Numbered from the stretch's first letter, positions 8,106 to 17,045 are shown. The stretch: DNA of 64,000 bases from JASGDN01 sp049841275 (GCA_049841275.1 JASGDN010000012.1:18588-82587), one strand, 5' to 3'. Numbers and translations are program-made. The notes: generated from the sequence alone by a model not told the origin.

Positions 8106-9110
8106 ATGGATCGATGTTCCCGGCGAACGATCGTCACGAGTGCGCTTGGGGCTGCGGCAGCGCCGCGGCTGGCGGCGGCTCTTGCTCAGGGTGAAGACCC
8201 GCGGGATGCCGAGACCGCCGTCGAGACCGTCCTCGGACAGCACGTCGCATGGGAAGACCCGTGGTTCCTCAAGGTGCATCAGCCGTTACCGGACTACGCC
8301 GAATCGGTCATCCTGGATTCGCCGCATGCGCGATTCGCGTTCGTCCTTCATGACACGACGGATCTCTCCTCCGAATACTGGTCGCCCAGGTACTATCGCG
8401 ACACGTTGATCGAAGACCCCGAGCGATGGAATATCGACATCCTCTCGGTCTTCTCCGATCAACACGGATATCAGGCGGTGGTCGTCGGGCAGACGACGGA
8501 TCGCGTGTACTACTACTGTGTCATGGCGACCGATTCCCAGTTCCTGCTGGAGTTGGGACTGTATGCAAAGCTCGACCGGTTCGCGGAATCGTGGGACCTG
8601 GCGGCCGCCATCACCCTGGATGGGCTGTCCGTCTTCGCCGGGTTCGACGAGGTGAAGATCCTGGGGCCGGTGGTCAAGCGCGCGAACGCCTCGTCCGTCA
8701 TGGCGCCGGGTGATGTCGAGCGAACCTATCTTGTCGCCATGTGGAGGTTCTACGACGAGATGTCCACCAGCACGGCGGAGGTGCAGGCCGCGCGGACCGA
8801 AGCCGGTTCCGAGGATGATGCCATTGCGGCCATCGAACCCTATGTCGATTCGTGGAGGACGAGCATCCGGAGCATGCAGGCGGTGGAGGTCCCGAGCCCG
8901 GATTTCGCGCGGCTCGACACCTCGGCGCAGGACGCGGCCGGAGCTTATGCGCTCGCGGCAGAACGATACGAGGGGATTGCGGCCACCGGGGAAGCCGCGC
9001 AATCGATCGCCTGGGCCGGGTTTCTCATCGAGTTGGCGACTGCCGGGGATCTCCTGCAGCAGATGAAGCAGGAACTCGATCGCTGGGAGATCCCGAGCGT
9101 AAACGCGTGA
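8106..9110 (+). CDS. Tat-type secreted hypothetical protein
   Basis: The protein has 334 residues. The ATG at 8106 places SRRTIVTSALGAAAA at the N-terminus, a twin-arginine-like signal, with GGAGGGG about ten bases upstream. In-frame starts upstream would only add a Cys-rich, non-signal extension. The mature region is mixed alpha/beta with many aromatic residues (VYYYCV near residue 138) and a helical acidic C-terminus (QQMKQELDRWEIP). No known domain is recognised. It is probably an extracytoplasmic protein of unknown role, transcribed alone. Confidence 0.65.
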   Translation: MDRCSRRTIVTSALGAAAAPRLAAALAQGEDPRDAETAVETVLGQHVAWEDPWFLKVHQPLPDYAESVILDSPHARFAFVLHDTTDLSSEYWSPRYYRDTLIEDPERWNIDILSVFSDQHGYQAVVVGQTTDRVYYYCVMATDSQFLLELGLYAKLDRFAESWDLAAAITLDGLSVFAGFDEVKILGPVVKRANASSVMAPGDVERTYLVAMWRFYDEMSTSTAEVQAARTEAGSEDDAIAAIEPYVDSWRTSIRSMQAVEVPSPDFARLDTSAQDAAGAYALAAERYEGIAATGEAAQSIAWAGFLIELATAGDLLQQMKQELDRWEIPSVNA

Positions 9111-9188
9111 TATGAGGCGCCGGCGACTGCGTGGGTGCTCCCAGCCTGGTGCCAGGTCCGCGGCAGGCGAAGGTGGAGTGGAGGGCGA

Positions 9189-9923
9189 TCAGTTCTCGGT
9201 CTGCACGTCGATGACGATCGGCATGCCGGTGCGGATCCAGTCCGTGCCGACCTGGCCACCCTCGTATTTCGCGAGCATCCCGCGTCGGACAGACTCGATT
9301 TCCAGCGCATCGGTCGCGATCCGGGCTGACCCGGCATACACGTCATCCCCGATCCGGAAATGGACTGCTGGATTGCGCCGGAGATTCTTCACCCAATCCG
9401 TCGCGTCGCCGGCGCTTGCCACCGCGAAGATATGATCCCCCTCCTCGTCGGTCGCGAAGCCGATCTGCGTCTCGCGCGGCAGGCCGGAGATGCGTCCGGT
9501 CGTTTCGATGAATCCGGTTCGGGCATCGTTGGCGTGAGGCCGTTTCGGTGGGTCGAGCGCGATCGCGAACGGTGTTCCCGAGCGCGCCCAGGCATTGCCG
9601 GCATCCAGGTCGCCGCCATGATACTTGTCGGCCATCAGCTGTCGTGCGGCGATGAGGCCGGCCTCGTCGTAGACCTCGTGGGCCTCCCCCGCGAACCATG
9701 TTTCGCCGATCCGGAAGCGCACGCGAGGGGTCTTGAGCAGGTTCTTCACCCAGTCCTTCGCGTTCGTGTAGCCGGAAAGCAGGATGATTTCACGGCCGGA
9801 ATCGGGGACGCCGAACCAGATCTCGGTCTCGCGCGGTTCGCCGCTGATACGACCGGTCGTTTCCAGATACCCGAGCGGCTCGGCGCGCAGTGCTTCTGGC
9901 ACGCGTGCAGGGGAGTTCGTCAT
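9189..9923 (-). CDS. Tandem deazaflavin-dependent nitroreductase-like (DUF385/Ddn) protein
   Basis: The protein has 244 residues made of two related halves. Each half has a strand [YF]-x-ETTGRISG-x-PRET, then DWVKNL, then a VRFRIG/VHFRIG strand and an AG[ES]A turn. These are the landmarks of the F420H2-dependent nitroreductase/Ddn family, whose members are normally single-domain (about 130-150 residues). The ATG at 9923 overlaps the stop of the upstream VOC gene (ATGA). A redox enzyme using F420 or a flavin is likely; the substrate is unknown. The internal duplication is unusual. Confidence 0.8.
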   Translation of the reverse strand: MTNSPARVPEALRAEPLGYLETTGRISGEPRETEIWFGVPDSGREIILLSGYTNAKDWVKNLLKTPRVRFRIGETWFAGEAHEVYDEAGLIAARQLMADKYHGGDLDAGNAWARSGTPFAIALDPPKRPHANDARTGFIETTGRISGLPRETQIGFATDEEGDHIFAVASAGDATDWVKNLRRNPAVHFRIGDDVYAGSARIATDALEIESVRRGMLAKYEGGQVGTDWIRTGMPIVIDVQTEN

Positions 9924-10366
9924 TGTGCGGCCTCCGGAATGCGCTGGCCGTTCCACGCCACCACGGCGTCCATCAGTTCGACGCAGTTGCCGTCCGGATC
10001 GCTCACATAGAGCGAGCGATTGCCGTCGTCGAACGTCACGTCGTCGAGGATCGCCACGCCTTGCGCCTCGATGGATGCCTTCACTGTGGCGAACGTGCCG
10101 TGCGGGATACGGAGTGCGACGTGGACGTGCACGCCGCCGCGTCCCCCGGCGATCGCCTTCGCCCCGCCCGTCTCCACGGGCCAGAGACCCAAGGCTGCCG
10201 AGTCCCCGAGGTCGAACCATTCTGCCAGGCGGTCGTCGCGCCAGGATGCCACCTTCACGAGGCCGATCGCATCTTCGTAGAAGCGTGCAGAGGCAGCCAG
10301 ATCGGCGACTTCCAGCACAACCTCGTGCAGGCCGGTCGGGCGGATACGGGGAGTGGAAACGGACAT
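9920..10366 (-). CDS. VOC-family (glyoxalase/dioxygenase-like) protein
   Basis: The protein has 148 residues with a vicinal-oxygen-chelate fold: GLHEVVLEVADLAASARFYEDAIGL at the start, GVHVHVALR in the middle, and SLYVSDPDGNCVELMD at the end. The metal ligands His14 (LHEV), a central His and Glu (CVEL) are present, so a divalent-metal enzyme or a resistance-type binding protein is possible. It is translationally coupled to the downstream double-DUF385 gene and lies 26 bases after the FMN reductase gene, in an apparent three-gene minus-strand operon. Confidence 0.82.
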   Translation of the reverse strand: MSVSTPRIRPTGLHEVVLEVADLAASARFYEDAIGLVKVASWRDDRLAEWFDLGDSAALGLWPVETGGAKAIAGGRGGVHVHVALRIPHGTFATVKASIEAQGVAILDDVTFDDGNRSLYVSDPDGNCVELMDAVVAWNGQRIPEAAQ

Positions 10367-10392
10367 GGGAAGTTCCTCCGGGCGAATCGGGC

Positions 10393-11022
10393 TCAGTCGG
10401 CGGCGACGGCCTCGCGGGAGGCGCGCAGCCGCTGCAGCTCGACGATGTCGACGAGCTCCGCAATCATCGTCCTGCCGCGATTCAGGACTGCCTGGGACGT
10501 GATCCGTCCTTCGGCCCCGGCCATCTCCAGGTCACCGCCAGTGACGGCAACGGTGGTCGGCACCACGAGCCCGCGCATGCCGCGCACCGAGTGATAGAGC
10601 GCATTGATGACGTTCGCCGTGCTGGCGCCGCCGAATCCGGCGAGCCCGACCGGGCGGCCATCGAAGTAGGTGCCATCGTTGCCGTGCATGATGTGAACGG
10701 CGTCCAGCACGTTCTTGATCGCGCCGGTGATCGTGCCGTGGTAGTTGGGGGACTCGACGATGAAGCCGTCTGCCGCCTGGATCTGGCGGATCAGCCAATG
10801 CAGGTTGGCCGGTTGCTGGTCCAGCGGAATGTCCTCGTTGTATACGGGTAGGTCCAGCGCGCGGACATCGGCGAACACTGTTTCCGCGCCGGCTTCCTCC
10901 GCCAGGTCGAGCAGCGTCCGAGTGACAACGCGGTTGCGGGAGACGGCGCGCATGCTGCCGCCAATTCCGAGAATGCGGATACGGTCGGTGGCCGGGGTGA
11001 AGGTCTGGGTCATGTCGCTCAT
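10393..11022 (-). CDS. NADPH-dependent FMN reductase
   Basis: The protein has 209 residues. It has a flavodoxin-like fold with the phosphate-binding loop RILGIGGSMRAVSRN near residue 15 and the family motif SPNYHGTITGAIKNVLD near residue 90. It probably reduces FMN with NAD(P)H to supply a partner oxygenase, or acts as an azo/quinone reductase. The ATG at 11022 was chosen because residues upstream of it do not resemble the family. It heads the operon with the VOC and double-DUF385 genes. A paralogue is encoded next door at 11132-11911. Confidence 0.88.
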   Translation of the reverse strand: MSDMTQTFTPATDRIRILGIGGSMRAVSRNRVVTRTLLDLAEEAGAETVFADVRALDLPVYNEDIPLDQQPANLHWLIRQIQAADGFIVESPNYHGTITGAIKNVLDAVHIMHGNDGTYFDGRPVGLAGFGGASTANVINALYHSVRGMRGLVVPTTVAVTGGDLEMAGAEGRITSQAVLNRGRTMIAELVDIVELQRLRASREAVAAD

Positions 11023-11131
11023 GCAGTATCTCTCGTGAATGGGCGCGTTCCTATCGGACGGGAAGCAACGCACGGATCGAAACCGGCGATATATCCGACT
11101 ATACTGCACGGAGTTCAGAAGAATCCCACCC

Positions 11132-11911
11132 TTATCGGTAGGCGTCGGGCGCACGGACTGTGGCGGATGTCGCCCGGCGCACGCGCGGAGCCTTGTGCGG
11201 CATCCGCAGGCGTGCGGAGAACGAGACGAGTTCCTCCACCATCTGATCGAGCCGTTCTTCGATCTTCGGATCGTCGATCGTCGCCGTCTCGCGGTTGACG
11301 GCGCGTTCCGGCACGGCGATATGCGTGGGGATGGTGATGCCCTTCAGGCCGCGCACCGTGTGCGTCAATGCCTGTAACACGCCCATCGCCGTCATGCCGC
11401 CGAAGGCCATCACGGCCACCGGCTTGCCGCCGAGATAGGGAGGCTGGTCCCATCCGAGGAAGATCAGCGCATCGAGTACGTTCTTCACCGCACCGGAAAC
11501 CGTACCGTGATAGGTGGGAGAGCAGATGATGAGGCCGTCCGCCTTGCGCACCTCGTCCAGGAGCCAGGCAAGTGTCGGTGGGTAATCCTCCAGCTTCCAG
11601 TCGGTGCGGAAGAGCGGCAAGTCCAGGTCGTTGACGGTCGCGAGGACGGTCTCGCAGCCCATCTCCTGCGCCCGTTGCAGGGTGGCCTCCAATGGGACCA
11701 GGCTCCAGGACTTGGCGCTGGTCGTGCCGCCGATCGCGAGGATGCGGAGCGGCCGCTCGTCGCTCTTCACGAACATCGGTCCCTCGACCCCGTTGTCCTC
11801 TTCGTACAGCGCAGGATCGGGCGCGTTGTGGATTACATCGCTGGCAGGAGTATTGGCTGGGGACGGATCGACGTGCGGTGTTTCCGGGTTGGAGGATGCG
11901 GAACTGGACAT
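11132..11911 (-). CDS. NADPH-dependent FMN reductase, second copy with N-terminal extension
   Basis: The protein has 259 residues from the ATG at 11911, with GGAAAGG upstream. A polar 50-residue N-terminal extension precedes the flavodoxin-like domain (RILAIGGTTSAKSWS, then SPTYHGTVSGAVKNVLD). The C-terminal tail is basic. It is clearly paralogous to the protein at 10393-11022, but the phosphate loop differs (GGTTSAKS against GGSMRAVS), so substrate or partner specificity may differ. Same strand, 109 bases apart. Confidence 0.85.
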   Translation of the reverse strand: MSSSASSNPETPHVDPSPANTPASDVIHNAPDPALYEEDNGVEGPMFVKSDERPLRILAIGGTTSAKSWSLVPLEATLQRAQEMGCETVLATVNDLDLPLFRTDWKLEDYPPTLAWLLDEVRKADGLIICSPTYHGTVSGAVKNVLDALIFLGWDQPPYLGGKPVAVMAFGGMTAMGVLQALTHTVRGLKGITIPTHIAVPERAVNRETATIDDPKIEERLDQMVEELVSFSARLRMPHKAPRVRRATSATVRAPDAYR

Positions 11912-12054
11912 CGGATGGGACCTTTCCTGCCCGGCGGGATCAATCGGGCTGGATGCTGATGCCGGGGAGAACGGATGCCGGATGGTTCGTGGCCCGCTCC
12001 GCTGCGGGCGGACGACCGGCAGGGCGCACAATCTGCCTCCGATTGTACGGGAGC

Positions 12055-12083
12055 GTGTCGAGGAGGCGTGAGCTCCTCGACAC
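12055..12083 (-). terminator. Stem-loop terminator after the MFS gene
   Basis: Perfect 11-bp arms (GTGTCGAGGAG and its complement) enclose a 7-base loop, just past the MFS stop at 12093 on the minus strand. No T-run follows. Confidence 0.6.
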
Positions 12084-12092
12084 ACAGTATCG

Positions 12093-13400
12093 TCAGTCGA
12101 CGTGCCGGACCGGCGTGCCGAACCAGAGGTACGGGACGTAGCACAGTACCAGGAAGCCGTTGATGGCCACCGCCCATTGCACGTTGAAGGCATCGGCCAG
12201 GGTGCCTGCCAGGAGACCGCCAATTGGGGTCAGTCCCCACAGCATCGTTTGGACCGCCACGATCCTCCCGCGATAGGACTCGTCGATGTTCGTTTGCACC
12301 AGGGTGTCGTTCATCGTGCCGTAGGTCGAGAAGACCAGCCCCAGGAGCAGCATCGCCGGCAACGAGATCCAGAGCGAATTCGACAGGCCGAAGACGATCA
12401 GCATCGTCGCGAAGAGCGCGATTCCCGCGATCACGATCCGTCCCCGGTGCCGCACGCCGGAGAGCATCGCCACCAGCAGCGTCCCCGACAGCGCGCCGAT
12501 CCCGTTCGCCGTCAGCAGCCAGCCGAGACCACCGTCTGGCAGGTGCAGCACGTCCTTGGCGATCGCGGGAGCCATCGTCGAGTAGGCCATGCCCAGCGCA
12601 ATCGGCACGATGTCCACCGAGAGCAGCGCCCGGATCTTCGGGGTGCGCCAGATATAGCGGTACCCTTCGATCAGGGTGGCGAATGGGCTTTCCGCCGGTT
12701 TCGCCGTCTCGTCGAGCGGCGCTGGCCGCCGCATCATCGCGGTTGTCAGGGTGAACAGGACGATCAGGAACGGTACGGCGGCGGCCGCGGTGAAGCCGAA
12801 GCAGAAGGCAATGCCCAGGGCGCCGATCATCCAGCCGGCCAGCGTCGGGCCGAGGACGCGCGCACCGTTGAACGCAGCGGAATTGATGGCGACGGCACTC
12901 TGCAGTCGCGAGCGATCGACCAGCGTCGGCGCCATCGCGAGACGGGCCGGCCAGTCGAATCCGGTGACGATCCCCATGACGAGCGCGACGATTGCGAGGT
13001 GCCAGAACTGGATGCTGTCGGTTGCGATCAGCATGGTGACCGTAGTCATCAGCGTGATCATCGTCACCTGTACCGCGATCACGACTTTCCGGCGATCGAC
13101 GCGGTCGAGATATGCCCCGGCCACTGGCCCGACCAGCAGTTCCGGGATTGCCTGCAGGAAGCTGATGAGCCCGAGCTTGAACTCGTCGCCGGTCAGATCG
13201 TAGACGAGGACGCCCATCGCCGTGATCCGCACCCACGTCCCCGTCATCGAGAGGCAGAGCGTGTACCAGTAGCGGGCGAAGGCCGGAACCTCCAGCGCGC
13301 TGAACGGCCCTCGCCGCCGGACCGGCTCTTCCGGCTCCGTGCTGGCCAGCGCTTCGGAGTGCTCTTCGTTCACCGTCTCTTCCAGCACCGTGCTGCTCAT
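12093..13400 (-). CDS. MFS transporter (enterobactin-exporter/EntS-like)
   Basis: The protein has 435 residues and 12 predicted membrane segments. After a polar acidic N-terminus comes FARYWYTLCLSMTGTWV, which matches the opening of MFS_3-type exporters. The cytoplasmic loop DRVDRRKVVIAVQ follows transmembrane segment 2, the central loop carries YRYIWRTPKIRALLS, and a second DESYRGRIVAVQTM loop is in the C-half. It is a proton-driven exporter of small molecules; the substrate is unknown. The ATG at 13400 overlaps the stop of the upstream VOC gene. The pair diverges from the SufR-like regulator at 14200. Confidence 0.87.
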   Translation of the reverse strand: MSSTVLEETVNEEHSEALASTEPEEPVRRRGPFSALEVPAFARYWYTLCLSMTGTWVRITAMGVLVYDLTGDEFKLGLISFLQAIPELLVGPVAGAYLDRVDRRKVVIAVQVTMITLMTTVTMLIATDSIQFWHLAIVALVMGIVTGFDWPARLAMAPTLVDRSRLQSAVAINSAAFNGARVLGPTLAGWMIGALGIAFCFGFTAAAAVPFLIVLFTLTTAMMRRPAPLDETAKPAESPFATLIEGYRYIWRTPKIRALLSVDIVPIALGMAYSTMAPAIAKDVLHLPDGGLGWLLTANGIGALSGTLLVAMLSGVRHRGRIVIAGIALFATMLIVFGLSNSLWISLPAMLLLGLVFSTYGTMNDTLVQTNIDESYRGRIVAVQTMLWGLTPIGGLLAGTLADAFNVQWAVAINGFLVLCYVPYLWFGTPVRHVD

Positions 13401-13894
13401 CGTCGCGTTCCGTCTTCCATATGATCTTCCGGATTGTCGATCGTGGTGTCGTCCCCGAACGGCAGCGGTATGTTCCGCACACCTGGGCCTGGCATGAAGA
13501 CGACGCGCCATCCATCCGGGTCTTTATAGGTGTGACCGCCGTTCGCCCACCAGGGATTCTCCGGCCTGACCTCCGCGATGTCGAGAGCTTGCATGCGTGC
13601 AGCCATCCGCTCCACATCGGATGCGGCAAGGTAGAAGACCAGCAGGTTGTCGGCGCTTGGCGCAGGACAGGGACTGCCGTCTGCATGGCGCGTGAATTCG
13701 AGATGGTAGCGTCCGTCCGGCATGCCGAGGATCAGGCCATCGTACCCGTGATGATCGCCATCTTCGCCGTGTCGCCAGGCGGTGATCTTTGGCAGGCCGA
13801 CGATCTGGTGATAGAAGTGTTCGATTTCGTTCAGGCGATCCGTTGGCCGGGCGATGCGGACCTGCATGACGGCGCCATTGGCAAACAGGTTCAA
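13397..13894 (-). CDS. VOC-family protein coupled to the MFS transporter
   Basis: The protein has 165 residues. The start is TTG at 13894, supported by a strong GGGGGAGGAG ribosome binding site a few bases upstream; an ATG nine codons later is the alternative. VOC features are IEHFYHQIVGLPKITAW, YHLEFTRH and KDPDGWRVVFMP. It is coupled to the MFS gene by an ATGA overlap, suggesting that the pair handles one compound by modification or binding plus export. Its expression is probably controlled through the shared region upstream of the SufR-like gene. Confidence 0.8.
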   Translation of the reverse strand: MNLFANGAVMQVRIARPTDRLNEIEHFYHQIVGLPKITAWRHGEDGDHHGYDGLILGMPDGRYHLEFTRHADGSPCPAPSADNLLVFYLAASDVERMAARMQALDIAEVRPENPWWANGGHTYKDPDGWRVVFMPGPGVRNIPLPFGDDTTIDNPEDHMEDGTRR

Positions 13895-14090
13895 AGAAGT
13901 CTCCTCCCCCTTTGGCGCGGTCGTTCGGCGTGGGCAGGATGCATCGTGGCATGCGAGATTGGTGGCTGGCGACGCGATCGTGTCCGGTGCACAACACGGC
14001 TATGTCCGGGATGGGCGGCGGCGTTCATGGTTCGTATGCGCACGGTAGCAAACGCCGCCCGATAAAGCAAGCGATCGCTGTGTTTATTCG

Positions 14091-14114
14091 TTGGGTCCGC
14101 TATACTGGACCCAA
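14091..14114. promoter_or_regulatory. Operator palindrome over a promoter, upstream of the SufR-like gene
   Basis: TTGGGTCC and GGACCCAA are perfect 8-bp inverted arms with an 8-base centre that contains TATACT (14101-14106), a good -10 element reading rightward. A repressor bound here would block RNA polymerase. The surrounding CGATCGCT copies at 14072-14079 and 14115-14122 extend the symmetry. The most likely ligand is the SufR-like regulator encoded at 14200, acting on itself and possibly on the divergent VOC-MFS operon. Confidence 0.65.
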
Positions 14115-14199
14115 CGATCGCTGGATGACAGTGTTCGCTAAGAGCCGAATTCGACTCTATGCGGCCGGATGTCGTCCATCGCGCAGGGATTCGCTCGTC

Positions 14200-14916
14200 A
14201 TGACTGGTGCCTCTGTTCCCCCCGGTATCCAATCGCCGCCCGATGTGCAGGAGGCCGAACGCATCGAGCAGCGGAAGCAGGAGGTCGCGCTCCGTGCGTT
14301 GCCGGAGACGCGGCGCGCCATGCTGGAGGTGCTGAAGCGGGAAGGCGCCGCCGACGCCGAACGCCTGGCCGAGCAGACGCAGATCACCACCAGCGGTGCG
14401 CGTCAGCATCTCGTCGTGCTGGAGGCGGACGGCCTGGTGACGCACGAGGTCGCCCGTGAGGGGCCGGGGCGACCGCGCCATCTCTACGCGCTGACGCCCG
14501 CCGGCGATGCGCTCTTCCCGCGCGTCTATTCCGCCCTGACGAATGAACTGCTTGGGTACGTCGCCGACGAGGACCCGGCGCTGGTGGAACGCATTTTCGC
14601 GCGGCGTGGGGAGCGGCGGCTGGCGTCAGCCCAGGAGCGAACCGCTGGCCTGCCCGTGGCGGAGAAGGTCCGCGTGCTCGCCCAGATCCTCGATGAGGAC
14701 GGCTATCTGGCCGATTTCGCCGAGGCCGAAGATGGCTCGTTCCTCATCACGGAGCATAACTGCGCGGTGCTCTCGGTGGCGCAGCGGTACGGGCATGCCT
14801 GCAGCAGCGAGTTGGAGTTCCTGCAGCGAACCCTTCCGGAAGCCGAGGTGACGCGCACTGCGCATCGCCTGAACGGCGCCCACGTCTGCGCCTACCGGGT
14901 CACCCTGCTGCCGTGA
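14200..14916 (+). CDS. SufR-like iron-sulfur helix-turn-helix regulator
   Basis: The protein has 238 residues from the ATG at 14200, with AGGGA about ten bases upstream. A winged helix at residues 36-100 (LAEQTQITTSGARQHLVVLEADG, then GRPRHLYALT) is followed by an effector domain. That domain carries Cys188, Cys201 and Cys230 in the pattern C-x12-C-x28-C, with HNCAVLSVA and HACSSELEF contexts. This is the [4Fe-4S]-binding arrangement of SufR-type repressors. No suf genes are in the window, so it may instead sense redox or iron for the divergent VOC-MFS pair. The palindrome at 14091-14114 is its probable operator. Confidence 0.82.
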   Translation: MTGASVPPGIQSPPDVQEAERIEQRKQEVALRALPETRRAMLEVLKREGAADAERLAEQTQITTSGARQHLVVLEADGLVTHEVAREGPGRPRHLYALTPAGDALFPRVYSALTNELLGYVADEDPALVERIFARRGERRLASAQERTAGLPVAEKVRVLAQILDEDGYLADFAEAEDGSFLITEHNCAVLSVAQRYGHACSSELEFLQRTLPEAEVTRTAHRLNGAHVCAYRVTLLP

Positions 14917-15036
14917 GATCTCGATCGTCGTGATTGGCGCAGCCGGGCCGTTGTGACGGACGGCGGTCGTTGGCATCGTGATTGCCCCACGCTCCTGGAA
15001 CACCGTCGCATGAAACGACGGGGACAGGAGCCAGGC

Positions 15037-15498
15037 ATGTCCGACGACCATAGTCCCGGCGATGCGCGCAAGCCGTATTCCGATCGAGGTGGGCCGGAGG
15101 GACGTCATGCCGAGACCCACGATGTCCGCCGGGAGCAGGTCTCCAATCCTGCCGGTCCGGAGCCGGTCGACGAGAGTTTCGCCGAGGACCTCGCCCCGCA
15201 GACGCCGGAGTCCATCCGTCAGGACCAGATCGAGATGACCGTTCCCGGCGACCGCGTGAAGGCTGTTCGCACGACGCTTCCCGAGTTGGACAACGCCCAG
15301 CTTTCCCGCTTGGCTGTGCTGGAGACGGGCACACCGTTCGAACAGGGATCGGTCTATCTCGATCTGAACGATCGCGAGGCTGGACCGTTTGTCGCTATCG
15401 GCGGCCAGCAGGTCGAACGGCAACAACGCCTTGTGCCGAAACGCGATACCGACTACGAACTCTGGAATGAAATCACGGGTCAGGAACGAAGCGCCTGA
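15037..15498 (+). CDS. Hypothetical hydrophilic protein
   Basis: The protein has 153 residues from the ATG at 15037; AGGAG lies eight bases upstream. The first 75 residues are charged and probably disordered. The second half has ALETGTPFEQGSVYLDLN-like strands and ends DYELWNEITG, a small folded region with no named domain. It has no signal peptide. It is transcribed alone after the regulator gene; the function is unknown. Confidence 0.6.
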   Translation: MSDDHSPGDARKPYSDRGGPEGRHAETHDVRREQVSNPAGPEPVDESFAEDLAPQTPESIRQDQIEMTVPGDRVKAVRTTLPELDNAQLSRLAVLETGTPFEQGSVYLDLNDREAGPFVAIGGQQVERQQRLVPKRDTDYELWNEITGQERSA

Positions 15499-15522
15499 GT
15501 TCCTCGATGTCTTCCATACCTC

Positions 15523-17034
15523 TCACGCTCCGATCCGGAGGCGGCGTTCGGCGGCCTCCCGGATGATCGCCACCAATGCGTCGATGTCGGCCAGGGTGCT
15601 TCGCGGGTTCACGATACAGGCGCGAAGGGCGAATCGGCCATCGACCACGGTACCGGAGAGGAAGGCCTCGCCGCCCAGTTGCACGTCGTCCAGCACCGCC
15701 CGATTGAGTGCGTCGAGCGCCGCATCGTCCAGTCCCTGTCCCGGAGCGATGTAGCGGAAGCAGACGATGCTCAGGCTCGGTGGGGCGAGGAGCTCGAAAT
15801 CACTCGCCGCCTCCACCTGTGCGGCGAGATGCGCGGCTTGGGCGAGGTCGTGCTCGATCGCGGCGCGATAGCCATCCCGCCCATGGTAGCGCAACGCCAT
15901 CCAGACCTTCAGCGCGCGGAATCCCCGGCTCTGCTGCGCGCCGTACTCGCTGAACCATGGCAGGCCGGTGACGCCGGTCGGGGTTGCGCCCGTGGGAAGG
16001 TAGTCCGGCACAAGGCTGAAGGTGCGGCGCATCGCCTCCGCATCCTTGACCAGCACCATTCCGGCTTCCACCGGCACGTAGAGCCACTTGTGCGGATCGA
16101 GGGCGACGCTGTCCGCCCGTGCGAGCAGGGCGAGGGCATGGCGGTATTGCGTCGAGAGGATCGCCGGGGCGCCGTAGGCGCCATCGACGTGGAGCCAGAG
16201 ATCCTCCCGTTCCGCTACATCGGCGAGCACGTTCAGGTCGTCGATCGCGCCGGTCCCGGCGCTTCCCGCATTGCCGACGATTGCGATGGGGCGTATCCCG
16301 GCGGCGCGATCCTCGGCGATCATCCGCTCCAGCACAGAAACCTGCATCCGGCGGTTGGCGTCGATCGGCACCATGCGCAGGTGTTTCCGACCGATGCCCA
16401 GGAGTTCGACCGCCTTCTGGATCGCGCTATGACCTTCCGGAGAAACGTAGACCGTCAGCGGTTGCGGTGCGGCGGTCATTCCTTCGGCGCGGACTTCGAA
16501 CCCGGCCTTCACGTTCCGCGCGACGGCTAGCCCGTTCAGCGAGGCCATCGAGCCGCCGCTGACGAGCAGGCCACCCGCTGTACGTGGGAAGCCGATGAGA
16601 TCCTTGCCCCAGTTGAGGACCTGGTGCTCGACATAGGTCGCGGCATGGTTGCCACCCGCGACGCTCGGGTTGATCGCGGCGGCGAGTGCGTCGCCGAAGA
16701 TGCCGATCGGCGTGGACGGCGGGTTCACCCAGGCGTAGAACCGGGGGTGCCCATTGCCGAACGGGTAGGGCAGCACGCGCTCCGCGATGTCGTCGAGGAT
16801 GGCTTCGGCGCGTTCTCCGGACGAGGGCGTGGGATCCGGGCCGAGGAACTGGTCCACGATCTCCAGTGGTACCGGCTGGAAGACCGGTGTCTCCCGGATG
16901 CTGGCGACGTGTTGCGCGATGAGGTCGATCGTACGATACCCAACCTCCCGAATGCGGGCTTCATCCCAGACCCACGGCGTCTGGTCGAAGGGATCGATGG
17001 GTGCAGCGTCCTCGATGGTGGAAGGATCGGTCAT
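15523..17034 (-). CDS. PLP-dependent group II decarboxylase (aromatic/glutamate type)
   Basis: The protein has 503 residues. The domain order is typical of group II decarboxylases: an N-terminal HPRFYAWVNPPSTPIG segment, the PLP pocket GGNHAATYVEHQVLNW and GGSMASLNGL, the Asp of HVDGAYGAP (282-290), and the Schiff-base lysine in SVALDPHKWLYVP (Lys316). It should decarboxylate an aromatic L-amino acid or a related substrate; the exact one cannot be read from sequence. The gene lies 11 bases after the XRE-cupin regulator on the same strand, suggesting co-regulation. Confidence 0.9.
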   Translation of the reverse strand: MTDPSTIEDAAPIDPFDQTPWVWDEARIREVGYRTIDLIAQHVASIRETPVFQPVPLEIVDQFLGPDPTPSSGERAEAILDDIAERVLPYPFGNGHPRFYAWVNPPSTPIGIFGDALAAAINPSVAGGNHAATYVEHQVLNWGKDLIGFPRTAGGLLVSGGSMASLNGLAVARNVKAGFEVRAEGMTAAPQPLTVYVSPEGHSAIQKAVELLGIGRKHLRMVPIDANRRMQVSVLERMIAEDRAAGIRPIAIVGNAGSAGTGAIDDLNVLADVAEREDLWLHVDGAYGAPAILSTQYRHALALLARADSVALDPHKWLYVPVEAGMVLVKDAEAMRRTFSLVPDYLPTGATPTGVTGLPWFSEYGAQQSRGFRALKVWMALRYHGRDGYRAAIEHDLAQAAHLAAQVEAASDFELLAPPSLSIVCFRYIAPGQGLDDAALDALNRAVLDDVQLGGEAFLSGTVVDGRFALRACIVNPRSTLADIDALVAIIREAAERRLRIGA

Positions 17035-17045
17035 GGGAAGGTTCC

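Noticed and set aside
12102..13424. 440-residue plus-strand open frame opposite the MFS gene
   Set aside because: The antisense of a 12-helix transporter gives long Asp/Arg/His-rich frames in high-GC DNA; no ribosome binding site or domain.
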